From contig JAGZCC010000016.1 of assembly GCA_018369555.1 (NCBI GenBank), positions 1 through 40,499 of the forward strand: a DNA stretch of 40,499 nucleotides. The letters run 5' to 3'. Shown here piece after piece: positions 18,289 through 27,778 of this stretch. The DNA is from Thomasclavelia spiroformis. Its GTDB lineage: Bacteria; Bacillota_I; Bacilli_A; Erysipelotrichales; Coprobacillaceae. The notes beneath the pieces are model-generated. The model saw only the letters and a program-made list of their open reading frames with translations. It was not told where the DNA came from and did not search any database. Position numbers and translations under genes: made by a program. Position 1 is the stretch's first letter, and each line of letters begins with the position of its first letter.

Positions 18289-19137
18289 TTATTCTAACTT
18301 CATTTTAAGCAAATAATAAGCAATATCTGGATAAAATATCATTGCGAGAATTTTTTTTGTTTTAGATTTATTTTCATATAATCTTCGCATATTTAAACGT
18401 CGTATATAATTTTTCCTTTCATTTTCTGATATAAAATTTTTATCATATAAAAAATCAATTACTTCTTTTGAAGATGTAACCATTTTATCAAAATCACTTG
18501 ATACATTTTTGCCTGAATATGTATGAACATACAAACTTTCATCGTTTATAGTCATTTTACAATTATTTTTTAACATCATGATCCACAGTAGTAAATCATC
18601 TGCACCATTAGTTTTTACTCTATATTCCAGCCATTCTTTTGCAATCGCATCTTTTTTTATAATACATTGTCCTGGAGAAACGATCATACATCCAATTTTG
18701 AAATAATAATTTAAATTCATACTTTTTTCTTGATGCTTTTTACTATGATAAATCACTCCATAGTTTAAGGGATTTTCATCAAAACCATTTGCAATAATTA
18801 TATCGTTATCTTCAATTTTTTTAAATTGTGAAACTAATGTGTTTTCTTTAATTAAATCATCTTGATCAATCATAAAAATATACTTTCCATTTGAATTTAA
18901 AATGCCATTAACACGTGAGGCGTGAATGCCCATATTTTTATGATTAGTTATTATCTTTATCTTTAATGATTCAAATCCATGATAATTAACTTTACAATCA
19001 GGACTATCATTAACTATGATTATTTCTACTTTTATTTCACTTGCATATTTAATTGCTGTTTGTAAGTTTGATAATAACTTTGATAGTTCATTATTCCCAT
19101 TATAAAAAGGAATTATTATTGATAAATCATATTGCAT
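18289..19137 (-). CDS. GT2 family glycosyltransferase
   Basis: The 282-residue enzyme opens with DLSIIIPFYNGNNELSKLL (nucleotide-sugar binding), has IIVNDSP as the first acidic site and IFMIDQDDLI as the DxD-type metal site. A C-terminal basic tail likely touches the membrane. It is a cytoplasmic inverting GT-A enzyme of unknown donor. The ATG at 19137 is preferred over an in-frame GTG at 19149 because AGGTGG lies at proper distance from it. It is tightly coupled to the upstream GT2 gene, whose stop codon is only a few bases away. Confidence 0.85.
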   Translation of the reverse strand: MQYDLSIIIPFYNGNNELSKLLSNLQTAIKYASEIKVEIIIVNDSPDCKVNYHGFESLKIKIITNHKNMGIHASRVNGILNSNGKYIFMIDQDDLIKENTLVSQFKKIEDNDIIIANGFDENPLNYGVIYHSKKHQEKSMNLNYYFKIGCMIVSPGQCIIKKDAIAKEWLEYRVKTNGADDLLLWIMMLKNNCKMTINDESLYVHTYSGKNVSSDFDKMVTSSKEVIDFLYDKNFISENERKNYIRRLNMRRLYENKSKTKKILAMIFYPDIAYYLLKMKLE

Positions 19138-19139
19138 CG

Positions 19140-20090
19140 TTATTTCCACCTATCTACTCTTTTATATACAATTTTTAATATTGGTCGTAAATATAAATAT
19201 AAATACAAAGCATATTTATTTTTCTTTCTAATATTTGGATCTTTTAATACATCTTTCCCATATTTTTTAATTATTTCTTCTGCTTTTTCGATTGTTTCTT
19301 TATATTCTGATGTATTTGGAGCATTTAAATAAACTCTTAAAGCACCTGTTACATTATATGATTTTGCAGCATTTTGGATACTAATATCTTTATTGCTAGC
19401 AAATTGACTTATTTTATCACAAATATCCAAAATTATATTATCTTTTTTAGAGTATTTTTTTGTGGTGATACTATTTTCGTGATGTACATATCCATATAAC
19501 TCCATTTCTCCATAAACAATTTTATTACATTGATAAAATAATTCATGCATTATATCAACATCTTCAAAAATAATTCCTTCTGTAAACTTAACCTTTTTAA
19601 ATAAATCTTTTTTATATAATTTTCCCCATGCACTTGGTAAAAAACTTTTTTGATACCAAAGTTGAGATATTGCCTTATTACAATCATAACAATGTATTTT
19701 ACCGGTATTTTTAAAATCAAATTCGTTATTAAAAATATGTGTTGCATTACAAATTGAGATATCTGCATGATTGTTTTTCAACATTTCAAAAAGTACCTTA
19801 CACAAATCATTAGCTACAATATCATCACTATCAATAAACATTAAATATTCTCCATTAGCTTGTTCAATTCCAACATTCCTTGCATTTGATAATCCACCAT
19901 TACTTTTATGAATAACTTTGATTCTACTGTCCTTTTCTTTCCACTTATCACAAAGAGCTCCACTACTATCACTTGAGCCATCATCAACTAAAATTATTTC
20001 AATATCCTGATATGTTTGATTGATTACACTTTGTAAACATTTATCTAAATATTGTTCAACATTGTATACTGGTATTATTATACTAATCAT
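19140..20090 (-). CDS. GT2 family glycosyltransferase (EpsJ/CpsI-like)
   Basis: The 316-residue protein is a classic GT2: MISIIIPVYNVEQYLDKCLQ, then DIEIILVDDGSSDSSG, NGGLSNARNVGIEQANGEY and the metal-binding MFIDSDD. The GIIFEDVDIMHELFY segment carries the general-base ED pair. It adds a sugar to a lipid-linked precursor; donor and linkage are unknown. AGGAGAAGAAC precedes the ATG. It is part of a run of three GT2 genes read from the promoter at 21103-21131. Confidence 0.88.
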   Translation of the reverse strand: MISIIIPVYNVEQYLDKCLQSVINQTYQDIEIILVDDGSSDSSGALCDKWKEKDSRIKVIHKSNGGLSNARNVGIEQANGEYLMFIDSDDIVANDLCKVLFEMLKNNHADISICNATHIFNNEFDFKNTGKIHCYDCNKAISQLWYQKSFLPSAWGKLYKKDLFKKVKFTEGIIFEDVDIMHELFYQCNKIVYGEMELYGYVHHENSITTKKYSKKDNIILDICDKISQFASNKDISIQNAAKSYNVTGALRVYLNAPNTSEYKETIEKAEEIIKKYGKDVLKDPNIRKKNKYALYLYLYLRPILKIVYKRVDRWK

Positions 20091-20104
20091 GTTCTTCTCC
20101 TATA

Positions 20105-21064
20105 TTATTTTCTTACTACACTTACTATATCACCTAGAAATGTTTTTAATCTTCCAAATTCTCGATATCTTCCGCTAATATAATATTTAACTAATTTAAA
20201 GATTTTTTTTGTCTCGATATAGCTAATTCGATCATTCAAATATTTCTTGTTTCTTAAACACATATTATGATCTTGATTTGTTAAGTCTAAATCTAATGCA
20301 TATTCAACATTTTCTAATTCAGACTTTAAGTAATTAAGTCGATCTTTTGTACGTTTATCTTTACTTTCAAGAAATGTTTGATCAACTTCATCTAATCCTA
20401 TTGTATTCGCATCATGAATTCGATAATCTATTAATTTTTCATCATAAAAATAGCATCCATCATGTATTGAAGCAATTAAATTCAAATCCCAATCATGAGG
20501 TAATTTACTTCTGGTAACTTGTAAATATTCTTTTACTAATTCTTTTCTTACTGCCATTGTGCATCCTTGAGCAATATTACTTTTCAAAAGATATTTTAAA
20601 TCAATTTTAGTTAGTTTTTTTGTTATTTTAAAATCAATTATATTGTTATTAGATTTATTTTGATTTTGTTTTATTTCAAATTTTTGATCATCTTGGTTTA
20701 TAAAATCAAAACTTGATGAGATTGCTAATATATCATCATTCATTACGGTTAAAATTTTTTCAACTTTGTTAAGATGCCAAATATCATCTTGATCAGCTAA
20801 AAAGATTATATCTCCGTTTACTAACGATAATCCTTTTTTAAAATTGTTCTTATACCCTAAATTTTCTTTATTTATAATTAATCTCCAATTATCTAATTGG
20901 TTTTCTTTTATAAATTCTTCAATTATTTCAACTGATCTATCTTTAGAACTATCATCAATTAAAATAACTTCATCAATATTTTTTGTTTGATTATTAATTG
21001 ATTGAAGTTGTTTAATTAAATATTTTTCGCCATTATATACTGCCATTATTAATGATATTTTCAT
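20105..21064 (-). CDS. GT2 family glycosyltransferase (rhamnosyltransferase-like)
   Basis: The product is 319 residues from the chosen ATG. MKISLIMAVYNGEKYLIKQL, DEVILIDDSSKDRS and IIFLADQDDIW are the GT2 donor and metal motifs; the LADQDDIW form is common in rhamnosyltransferase-like GT2s. LPHDWDLNLIASIHDG is the acceptor-side motif, also seen in the GT2 at 33693. The frame is open 16 codons further upstream, but that part is hydrophobic, unlike the family, and MKISLIMAVYNG is the family start. It is the first gene of the three-GT2 run. Confidence 0.85.
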   Translation of the reverse strand: MKISLIMAVYNGEKYLIKQLQSINNQTKNIDEVILIDDSSKDRSVEIIEEFIKENQLDNWRLIINKENLGYKNNFKKGLSLVNGDIIFLADQDDIWHLNKVEKILTVMNDDILAISSSFDFINQDDQKFEIKQNQNKSNNNIIDFKITKKLTKIDLKYLLKSNIAQGCTMAVRKELVKEYLQVTRSKLPHDWDLNLIASIHDGCYFYDEKLIDYRIHDANTIGLDEVDQTFLESKDKRTKDRLNYLKSELENVEYALDLDLTNQDHNMCLRNKKYLNDRISYIETKKIFKLVKYYISGRYREFGRLKTFLGDIVSVVRK

Positions 21065-21102
21065 AAGTTCACCACACTTTATTTTTAGTATTAATATATC
21101 TA

Positions 21103-21131
21103 ATACTAGCATTTTTATTTTTAATAATCAA
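21103..21131 (-). promoter_or_regulatory. Promoter for the three-GT2 operon
   Basis: On the minus strand TTGATT (21126-21131) and TAGTAT (21103-21108) are 17 bp apart, and TGC before the -10 box makes it an extended -10. It sits about 39 bases before the first GT2 start. Confidence 0.55.
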
Positions 21132-21356
21132 TTTCTTTTAATTATTTAGATTTTTTTAAATTTACTACAAAAATAATATAAATATATGTAAAACCATTGT
21201 ATTAAAGTAGCACATTCTTTTAATTTTTAGTATAATTTTATTTAAATAGCTTAATTTCTTAATTTTATCTAAAGATTTTATTAAGAAATTGTTAGGATTA
21301 TATTCATAAATTTTACAAATTATGATAATATATCATTAACAACCTTTAAAGGAGAA

Positions 21357-22163
21357 ATTTCCTCTCAAGAAATTCAATCATTAGAATTAAATATATTAAA
21401 AGCATTTAAAACTTTTGCTCAAGAAAATAATATAACATATTATTTATGTGGTGGAACTTTACTAGGGGCGATACGTCATAAAGGTTTTATTCCATGGGAT
21501 GATGATATTGATATTTGTATTCCAAGAAACTCATATAATAAACTATTGAAATTAGTAAAAGAAAATCGATATATTGGAAACACTACTTATAAGTTCTGTC
21601 TACCATTAGATGATAATTATATTTATCCATATATTAAAATTGTTGATACAAATACTATCGTATATGAAAAAGATATAAAAAAAGAATATTGTTTAGGTGT
21701 ATGGATTGATATTTTTCCATTGGATGAGTTTCCAAAGACTAATCCAGAAATAAAGAAAATAGTAAAAAAGCATTCAATCTATAAATTTTTTAATAAAATT
21801 TATGTATCTGGAAATTTATCAACCACTTTAAAAAAAGTGATTGCATTTTTTGCTAAAATATTTTATTCAATAACTTGTTTTAATAAAGATAATAAATATT
21901 GGATTAATAAAATATTATCACTTGTTAAAAATTATAATTCTAATTACGTTGGTAATTTAGTATGGCCAAATCAGTATAGGGAAATATTTGATAAATCAGT
22001 TTATTCTAGTACATTGGAATATCAATTTGAAGATGATTTATTTCCTATTCCTTCTGGTTATGATGAGTATCTAACTTACATGTATGGAAACTATATGGAA
22101 TTACCTAAACCTGAAGATCGTGTATTTCATGATTTTGAAGCATATATTTTAAACGAAGACTAA
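21357..22163 (+). pseudogene. licD: LicD-family phosphotransferase gene without a usable start codon
   Basis: LicD-type enzymes attach phosphocholine or similar groups to surface glycans. From 21357 the frame gives about 268 residues, the full family length. It shows YYLCGGTLLGAIRHKGFIPW and the catalytic WDDDIDICIP, then LGVWIDIFPLDEFP and the C-terminal YMYGNYMELPKPEDR. There is no ATG, GTG or TTG in frame between the upstream stop (near 21287) and a TTG at 21546, which lies past the catalytic motif. A strong AAAGGAG (21348-21354) sits right where the gene should begin. Either the start codon was lost by a small deletion, or a rare ATT start is used. It is one of the few plus-strand genes and lies against an IS remnant, suggesting a separate origin. 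Confidence 0.75.
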
Positions 22164-22176
22164 AAAATAATAAAAT

Positions 22177-22435
22177 GAGGGAGTTTCATCATTAGCCAGT
22201 CATATATATCAGATATCATATCTGCATAATTCTTCCATTTTTCTTAATTCATATTGACCGTTTATAAATACAAACAATGTAACCTGTAACATCGTATTAG
22301 GGTCGTAGCTCCTGTTGCCTCTGCCTCTATGGCGGCAGTTAAAATACTTTGAAGTGTTAATTCCTTTCATAATTTCTACGAAAGATGTCACTGAATTATC
22401 TACAGGAACAATCTAGTGGAAGTTTACATTGAAAT
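22177..22435 (-). pseudogene. IS1182-type (DUF772) transposase N-terminal fragment
   Basis: The longest open piece has VDNSVTSFVEIMKGINTSKYF and the DUF772-type NRSYDPNTMLQVTLFVFINGQY, then MEELCRYDI. Beyond an in-frame TGA it still reads YI-x-LANDETPSF, where the expected Arg and Trp codons are both TGA. Upstream, CKLPLD lies in another frame before IVPVDNSV. So the fragment carries at least one frameshift and two stops and lacks the entire catalytic C-terminal part. It is not functional. Confidence 0.7.
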
Positions 22436-22510
22436 CTATTATAATAAAAATTGTTAATCGGATAATTAGATTCTATTATTTTTATATTTTGTATAGTCTA
22501 ATTATACCAA

Positions 22511-22579
22511 AAATAGCACTTATACTCATCTGAGTTTGAAGTGCTATTTTTTTAATCAAACGCATTAAAATAATGCGTT
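22511..22579 (+). terminator. Two stem-loops at the right end of the IS remnant
   Basis: AAATAGCACTT / AAGTGCTATTT with an inner ACTCA/TGAGT stem is followed by seven T residues (22511-22553). Next to it AACGCATTA / TAATGCGTT forms a perfect 9-bp stem (22559-22579). They would stop transcription entering the element and also end licD-side transcripts. Confidence 0.6.
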
Positions 22580-22651
22580 ACAACCTCATTTTATTATTTG
22601 GCGCTTAATTAATATTTCAAACATTCATAATTTCACCATCCTTATATAGTA

Positions 22652-22699
22652 AAATTAGGTACTCAAAGGACTATATATAGTAATTTGAATACCTAAAAA
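22652..22699. repeat. Palindromic hairpin between IS remnant and rmlD
   Basis: AGGTACTCAAA (22657-22667) pairs with TTTGAATACCT (22684-22694) with one mismatch, around the perfect palindrome ACTATATATAGT. No T-run follows, so it is not a plain terminator. It lies in the 640-bp stretch between licD and rmlD; the rest of that stretch is the IS remnant and plain AT-rich DNA. Confidence 0.4.
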
Positions 22700-22803
22700 T
22701 ACTTAATATAATGATTTTAGTTTTCTAAAACCACTATAATTATTGATTATGATTTATTTTATTTGATAGTTACTTTTATTTTTATTAATAAGCTTGAATA
22801 CAC

Positions 22804-23646
22804 TTATTTTTCAAGTTCCTTTAAATATCTACTTAAAGCATCTTGCCATAGAGGTAAACGTTTAAAGCCATTTTTATCTAACATCTCTTTTGACATTCTG
22901 CTATTATTAGGTCTTTTAGCTTTGGCTGGAAAAGCACTTGAATCCACAGGTGTAACTTCTACATCCAATTTAGCTTGTTTAAATATTTCACATGCAAATT
23001 CATACCAAGAACACAATCCTTCATTAGTTGCATGATAAGTTCCGTATTTATCAGTTTGAATCATATCAACTACTAACTTAGATAAATCATATGTATATGT
23101 AGGTGAACCAATTTGATCATCTACAACACTTACAGCTCCTCTTTCTTTTCCTAAACGAAGCATTGTTTTAATAAAATTATTACCATTAACACCAAATACC
23201 CAAGCAATACGAACAATAAAATGTTTTTCTAAAGCTTCGACAGCTAATTCACCTTCATACTTAGTTTGACCATATACATTTAATGGGTTTCTTTTATCAT
23301 ATTCATGCCAAGGTTGATTACCTTGTCCATCAAATACATAATCTGTAGAAAAATACATCATCGGAATATTTAATTCCTTACACACATTTGCAATATTTTT
23401 AGTTCCATCAACATTTACTTTAGTACATGCTTCTATTTCATCTTCAGCCTTATCTACTGCTGTCCATGCTGCACAGTGAACTACTGTATCATAATTTCCA
23501 GATTTGATAACTTCTTCTACTTTTTTTGCATCTGTGATATCCATTTCCTCAACATCAACACCTATTGCCTCAATGTTTCTATTTTTACATTCATTAACGA
23601 TATCATATCCTAATTGCCCTTTAACACCAGTTACTAATATTTTCAT
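22804..23646 (-). CDS. rfbD: dTDP-4-dehydrorhamnose reductase
   Basis: This NAD(P)H enzyme performs the last step of dTDP-L-rhamnose synthesis. The 280-residue short-chain dehydrogenase has VTGVKGQLGYDI (cofactor Gly motif), DITD, HCAAWTAVDKAE and FSTDYVFDG, then the catalytic YGQTK Tyr-Lys pair near residue 128 and PNNSRMSKE near the end. The ATG has AGGAGG upstream. It is the last gene of the wzt-wzm-GT2-rmlD unit. rmlA, rmlB and rmlC are not in this window, so they must be elsewhere. It strongly suggests rhamnose in the exported glycan. Confidence 0.95.
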   Translation of the reverse strand: MKILVTGVKGQLGYDIVNECKNRNIEAIGVDVEEMDITDAKKVEEVIKSGNYDTVVHCAAWTAVDKAEDEIEACTKVNVDGTKNIANVCKELNIPMMYFSTDYVFDGQGNQPWHEYDKRNPLNVYGQTKYEGELAVEALEKHFIVRIAWVFGVNGNNFIKTMLRLGKERGAVSVVDDQIGSPTYTYDLSKLVVDMIQTDKYGTYHATNEGLCSWYEFACEIFKQAKLDVEVTPVDSSAFPAKAKRPNNSRMSKEMLDKNGFKRLPLWQDALSRYLKELEK

Positions 23647-23660
23647 TTATTATTTTCCTC

Positions 23661-25823
23661 CTATTTCCTATCTAAGACAAATGCTTTTTTTAAACTAAAA
23701 TTTGGATTATAAAACTTATCATTATATAAGATATTTGACCACTTATCTTTCATGTAATCATGTTCGGAAACGAATCTTTTGTATTTTTCACTTGTAGTAT
23801 CTAAACCTCTAGATTTTGATTCATGATGATATAACTCTACATGATTTAAACATACATTATAGTAACCTTTTTCTAGTAATTTCAAATTGAAATCAATATC
23901 ATTGAACGCAACTTGTAAATACTCTTCTAAGCCACCAACTTCGTTGAATTTATCCTTTGCTACCATCAAACAAGCAGCAGTTACTGCACTATAATTGAAT
24001 GGTACTGATAATCTTCCATAAAATCCTGGATCTTCTTTTGCACATCCAATAAACGCATGTTGTGCAATTCCACCAATTCCTAAAATTACTCCAGCATGTT
24101 GAACAGTTTTATCAGGATATAATAATTTAGCTCCTACTGCACCAATATGTGGTTGCATAGCATAACCTACCATTAATTCTAACCAATTAGGTGTAATAAT
24201 TTCAGTGTCATTATTTAAAAGCACAATAAATTCTCCATTAGCTTCTTTTACACCTTGATTATTTATTTTAGAATAGTTGAATTCATAATTTGCATCGATT
24301 ACTCTAAAGTTGTTATGCATATTTTTGTATTTATCAAATAAAGCAAATGTTTCTGATTTTTGACTATTATTATTCATTACAATAACTTCAAAATTTTGAT
24401 ATGTTGTTTTTTCATATAAAGATTTTAGACATTGCTCAGTTACATCCGCATAATCTTTTGTAGGAATAATGATTGAAATCATTGGTTCAATTTCATATTT
24501 ATACTCAACTATATAATATGGTACTCTTGGATGAACTTTTACATCAGCATTTATACCTCGACGTTCCAATGCATCTGCTACAGCTTGACGTCCTCTTTCA
24601 ATTGCATAACCCTTGTTATCAATTTCTGCCGCTGTTGAACCTTCAATCATTCGCCAATGATAAAGCACTTTAGGAATATGATAGATTCTTTCTGGTGTAG
24701 TTTGTTCAAAAAAGCGTAAAAATATATCATAATCTTGAGCTCCTTCTAGTCCTACCCTAAAGCCCCCAATTTGATCAACAATGCTTTTTCGCATAATTTC
24801 AAAGTGACATATGTAATTACTTCCTAAAATGCTATCAGGTGCAAAATCTGATTTAAAATGAGGATCTCTTCTTTTTCCTGCTAAATCAATTTTATCCTCA
24901 TCACTGTAGATAAAATCTAAATTAGGATTTTCGTTTAATACTTTTACGCATTCATATAGTGCGTTTTTAGTAAGTAAATCATCATTATCCATTAAACCAA
25001 TGAATTCACCAGACGCAATAGCTAGAGCATCATTGGTTGCTTTGGAAATATGTCCATTTTCTTTTCGATGAAATACTTTAATTCTACTATCCTTTTTTCC
25101 ATATTCTTCTAATGTATCCAATGTTTCTTTTAATGTTGAACAATCGTTAGATAAACAAATCTCAAAATTTTGATATGTTTGATTAAGAATAGAATCTAAA
25201 CATTCAGACAAATACTTTCTTTCAACGTTATAAACAGGGATACAAATACTAATTAATGGATTATAGTTAAAAGATAATATTTCTTTATCTTCTTTTTCAT
25301 TAACTTCTAACCATTCTAAATAATCCTCTTGTTTCATAAAATTATAGAATGTTATTTCTAATTCTAAACGGCTTAAATTATACTTAATTCTTTTTATACT
25401 ACCTTTAACCGTATGATTTTTTAATATAAACTTTAATTCATTAAATAATACACGAATTATATATTTTAATTTTCTAAGTCGATGTGCCATATTTCCAAAT
25501 ACTTTACGCAAAATTACTCGTATCTTAGATTTTATTCTTTTCATTCTCGTATTTTCTCTAATACAAACCAATTGTCTTTCATTATTAGCTATTAAATATA
25601 CTTCTACAAGTTTATCGCTATTATTTAACGGAACAATTAATTCATAATTATCAGATGCTAAATCTGGTTTAAACTTAACCTTTCTTTTAATCCCATCAAC
25701 TTCTACTTCAAAATCATATTTTTCTAAATCACAATTTCCATACATAATAAATGTTGGATTAATAATTCCATGTACATGGGCATCTCTAACATTTATATAA
25801 TCAATATCAATAATTTTTTTCAT
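23661..25823 (-). CDS. Two-domain GT2 glycosyltransferase with N-terminal accessory domain
   Basis: The product is 720 residues. Residues 1-75 form a beta-rich domain (YGNCDLEKYDFEVEVDGIKR), then a basic helical linker to about 180. The first GT2 domain has LISICIPVYNVERKYLSECL and FIGLMDNDDLL; the second, from about residue 445, has MISIIIPTKDYADVTEQCL and FIVLLNNDTEI. Such tandem enzymes build polyrhamnose or O-antigen chains for ABC export. The chosen ATG has GGTGG at proper spacing; the frame also opens 11 codons earlier, overlapping wzm. It lies between wzm and rmlD, so a processive rhamnan-type synthase or chain-extending enzyme is likely. Confidence 0.88.
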   Translation of the reverse strand: MKKIIDIDYINVRDAHVHGIINPTFIMYGNCDLEKYDFEVEVDGIKRKVKFKPDLASDNYELIVPLNNSDKLVEVYLIANNERQLVCIRENTRMKRIKSKIRVILRKVFGNMAHRLRKLKYIIRVLFNELKFILKNHTVKGSIKRIKYNLSRLELEITFYNFMKQEDYLEWLEVNEKEDKEILSFNYNPLISICIPVYNVERKYLSECLDSILNQTYQNFEICLSNDCSTLKETLDTLEEYGKKDSRIKVFHRKENGHISKATNDALAIASGEFIGLMDNDDLLTKNALYECVKVLNENPNLDFIYSDEDKIDLAGKRRDPHFKSDFAPDSILGSNYICHFEIMRKSIVDQIGGFRVGLEGAQDYDIFLRFFEQTTPERIYHIPKVLYHWRMIEGSTAAEIDNKGYAIERGRQAVADALERRGINADVKVHPRVPYYIVEYKYEIEPMISIIIPTKDYADVTEQCLKSLYEKTTYQNFEVIVMNNNSQKSETFALFDKYKNMHNNFRVIDANYEFNYSKINNQGVKEANGEFIVLLNNDTEIITPNWLELMVGYAMQPHIGAVGAKLLYPDKTVQHAGVILGIGGIAQHAFIGCAKEDPGFYGRLSVPFNYSAVTAACLMVAKDKFNEVGGLEEYLQVAFNDIDFNLKLLEKGYYNVCLNHVELYHHESKSRGLDTTSEKYKRFVSEHDYMKDKWSNILYNDKFYNPNFSLKKAFVLDRK

Positions 25824-25839
25824 AATCAATCCACCAAAT

Positions 25840-26613
25840 TTAAATTTCTTCTGCAAATCCTTTTTCCAATTTTCTAAATATTTTTAAACCAATATAAAAA
25901 CATATCCCAGCAATAACTAATACATAAATAATACTAGTAAGTGATGGCAATGTATGGTACATAAATAAATCTCGATATGCATTTACAATTTGTGTAAATG
26001 GATTCAAATTTAAAACCCATCTTATTGCACTTGGAAATATTTCTGCAGGATATAATATTGGTGTTGCATAAAATAACATATTAATAATGAATTGAATTAT
26101 ATATTCTGTGTCTTGAACATAAACATTAACAGCACTTAATCCTAATACTAGACCTGTTGTAATTAAAAATTGAATTATTGCAATAAATGGTACTAAAATT
26201 ATGTGCCAACTTATTCCTAAACCTCCAAAAACACAAAACAAAATTATAATGATGCATGCAATGAAAAAATTAACTAGTCCACTTAAAGTTGCTGATATTG
26301 GTAAGATTTCTCTTGGAAAATATACTTTATTAACTATACCGGCATTATTTTTTATACTTCCCATCCCTAATCCCATTACTGTTGTAAAGAAATTCCATGG
26401 AATAACACCACAAATTAAATATTGTAAATAATTTTCAGTTTTAATTCTCATAATATATGGAAAGACGATTGCATATACAACAACCATTAATAAAGGGTTC
26501 AAAAAAGACCAAAGCACTCCTAAAAAAGAACCTTTATATTTACCTCTAATATCCTTTTTTACATTTGTTTTTAGTAACTCGCGATATTCATATAAATCTT
26601 TTATCAGTTTCAT
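25840..26613 (-). CDS. wzm: ABC polysaccharide exporter, permease (Wzm/TagG/RgpC type)
   Basis: The 257-residue ABC-2 membrane protein has about six helices and the typical start with DLYEYRELLKTNVKKDIRGKYKGSFLGVLWSFLNPL. With the ATPase encoded just upstream it moves a finished lipid-linked polysaccharide across the cytoplasmic membrane. Relatives carry O-antigens, teichoic acids or rhamnans. The frame opens at an ATG at 26631 within the end of wzt, but MKLIKDLYEYREL at 26613 is the family start and has AGGGG upstream. Confidence 0.92.
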   Translation of the reverse strand: MKLIKDLYEYRELLKTNVKKDIRGKYKGSFLGVLWSFLNPLLMVVVYAIVFPYIMRIKTENYLQYLICGVIPWNFFTTVMGLGMGSIKNNAGIVNKVYFPREILPISATLSGLVNFFIACIIIILFCVFGGLGISWHIILVPFIAIIQFLITTGLVLGLSAVNVYVQDTEYIIQFIINMLFYATPILYPAEIFPSAIRWVLNLNPFTQIVNAYRDLFMYHTLPSLTSIIYVLVIAGICFYIGLKIFRKLEKGFAEEI

Positions 26614-26623
26614 TTTTCTACCC

Positions 26624-27754
26624 CTATACAATATTAACTTTTAAATCTTTTTGAGAAATTATCTTACCTTTATTATCTATTAATTGTGCTACTATTAAAT
26701 GTTCTCCTATTTTACAATCATCTATATCCACAACATAAGTAAAACCGCATTCATCTTCATTTGTTCCATAACCACCATATTTTTCTTGATATGCCATTAA
26801 TACATCTTCACGCTTTACTAAGTGATGTAATGGTATTTCTTTATCATCAAAAAATACTTTTAATTTTCGATCAATGCAGTCGCTTAAACACCATCCTGAA
26901 ATTGCAAATCTATGTGTTTTAGAATCTATTTCTTCAAACGATTTAGGAACATCTAAAACAATAATTCCATGATAATTACCATCATCCTTTTGTTTCTTTT
27001 TTGCTTCTTCTTTATGATCTATTTTAACCTGTTTTAAATATTCATCAATAACATAAACTGGATCTCCATCTAGCCTAAATTCACCCTTATAAATCCATAC
27101 TGCTCGATTACATAAATCTTTTACCGTATCTAAGCTATGGGAAACAATTACAATTGTTTTTTCACTATCACGTAATTCTCTTAGCTTATCAAAACATTTA
27201 TCTTGAAAATGTTGATCACCAACTGCTAAGATTTCATCAATTAATAATATCTCAGCATCTACGTTTATTGCAATTGAAAAAGCTAATCTCATATACATAC
27301 CTGACGAATATGTACGGATTGGATTATCAATAAAATCGCCTAATTCAGAAAATTCAATAATATCATCTACACGCTTTTCTATTTCTTTTCTAGTTAATCC
27401 AAATACTGCCGCATTAAAATATATATTTTCTCTTCCTGTAAAATCCGGATGAAAACCTGCTCCTAATTCCAATAAAGAAGTTAATTTTCCATTTGTTTCA
27501 ATTGTCCCTTCATTTGGATAAATAATCTTTGTCATTAATTTCAAGAGAGTTGATTTACCACTACCATTTGTTCCAATTAAGCAAACACTTTCTCCTTTCC
27601 TTATATCCAAATTAATATTTTTTAAGACAGTATGTACTTCTCTTTTATTCTTTCTAGAAGATACTAATCTTTCTTTTAATGTATGTGCTTTATCATATTC
27701 CATTTTGAAATATTTGGTCATATTTCTAACTTCGATTGCATTATTCGTATTCAT
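26624..27754 (-). CDS. wzt: ABC polysaccharide exporter, ATPase with C-terminal extension (Wzt type)
   Basis: The 376-residue protein has an ABC domain in residues 1-245: Walker A GTNGSGKST, the signature YSSGMYMRLAFSI, Walker B AEILLIDEILAVGD and the His switch IVIVSHS. TagH/Wzt-type proteins drive export of a lipid-linked glycan. A further 130-residue beta-rich domain (FAISGWCLSDCIDRKLKVFFDD ... HLIVAQLIDNKGK) follows. In Wzt such a domain recognises the glycan end; this one resembles a domain found on glycosyltransferases rather than the classic Wzt domain, a judgement by eye. AGGAGG lies before the ATG. Confidence 0.92.
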   Translation of the reverse strand: MNTNNAIEVRNMTKYFKMEYDKAHTLKERLVSSRKNKREVHTVLKNINLDIRKGESVCLIGTNGSGKSTLLKLMTKIIYPNEGTIETNGKLTSLLELGAGFHPDFTGRENIYFNAAVFGLTRKEIEKRVDDIIEFSELGDFIDNPIRTYSSGMYMRLAFSIAINVDAEILLIDEILAVGDQHFQDKCFDKLRELRDSEKTIVIVSHSLDTVKDLCNRAVWIYKGEFRLDGDPVYVIDEYLKQVKIDHKEEAKKKQKDDGNYHGIIVLDVPKSFEEIDSKTHRFAISGWCLSDCIDRKLKVFFDDKEIPLHHLVKREDVLMAYQEKYGGYGTNEDECGFTYVVDIDDCKIGEHLIVAQLIDNKGKIISQKDLKVNIV

Positions 27755-27778
27755 AAGTCCTCCATTTATATTGCCCGT

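Larger units (their letters stand above)
22165..22599. mobile_element. Remnant IS element bounded by 16-bp inverted repeats
   Basis: A perfect 16-bp inverted repeat (AAATAATAAAATGAGG at 22165-22180; its complement at 22584-22599) encloses a short piece of transposase coding sequence and two strong stem-loops near the right end. The left repeat touches the stop codon of licD. An intact IS1182-type element would be about 1.6-1.8 kb, so this 435-bp unit is an internally deleted, MITE-like relic. Confidence 0.6.

Noticed and set aside
22763..23035. Plus-strand frame of 90 codons overlapping rmlD
   Set aside because: Its composition is that of an antisense shadow of a conserved gene.
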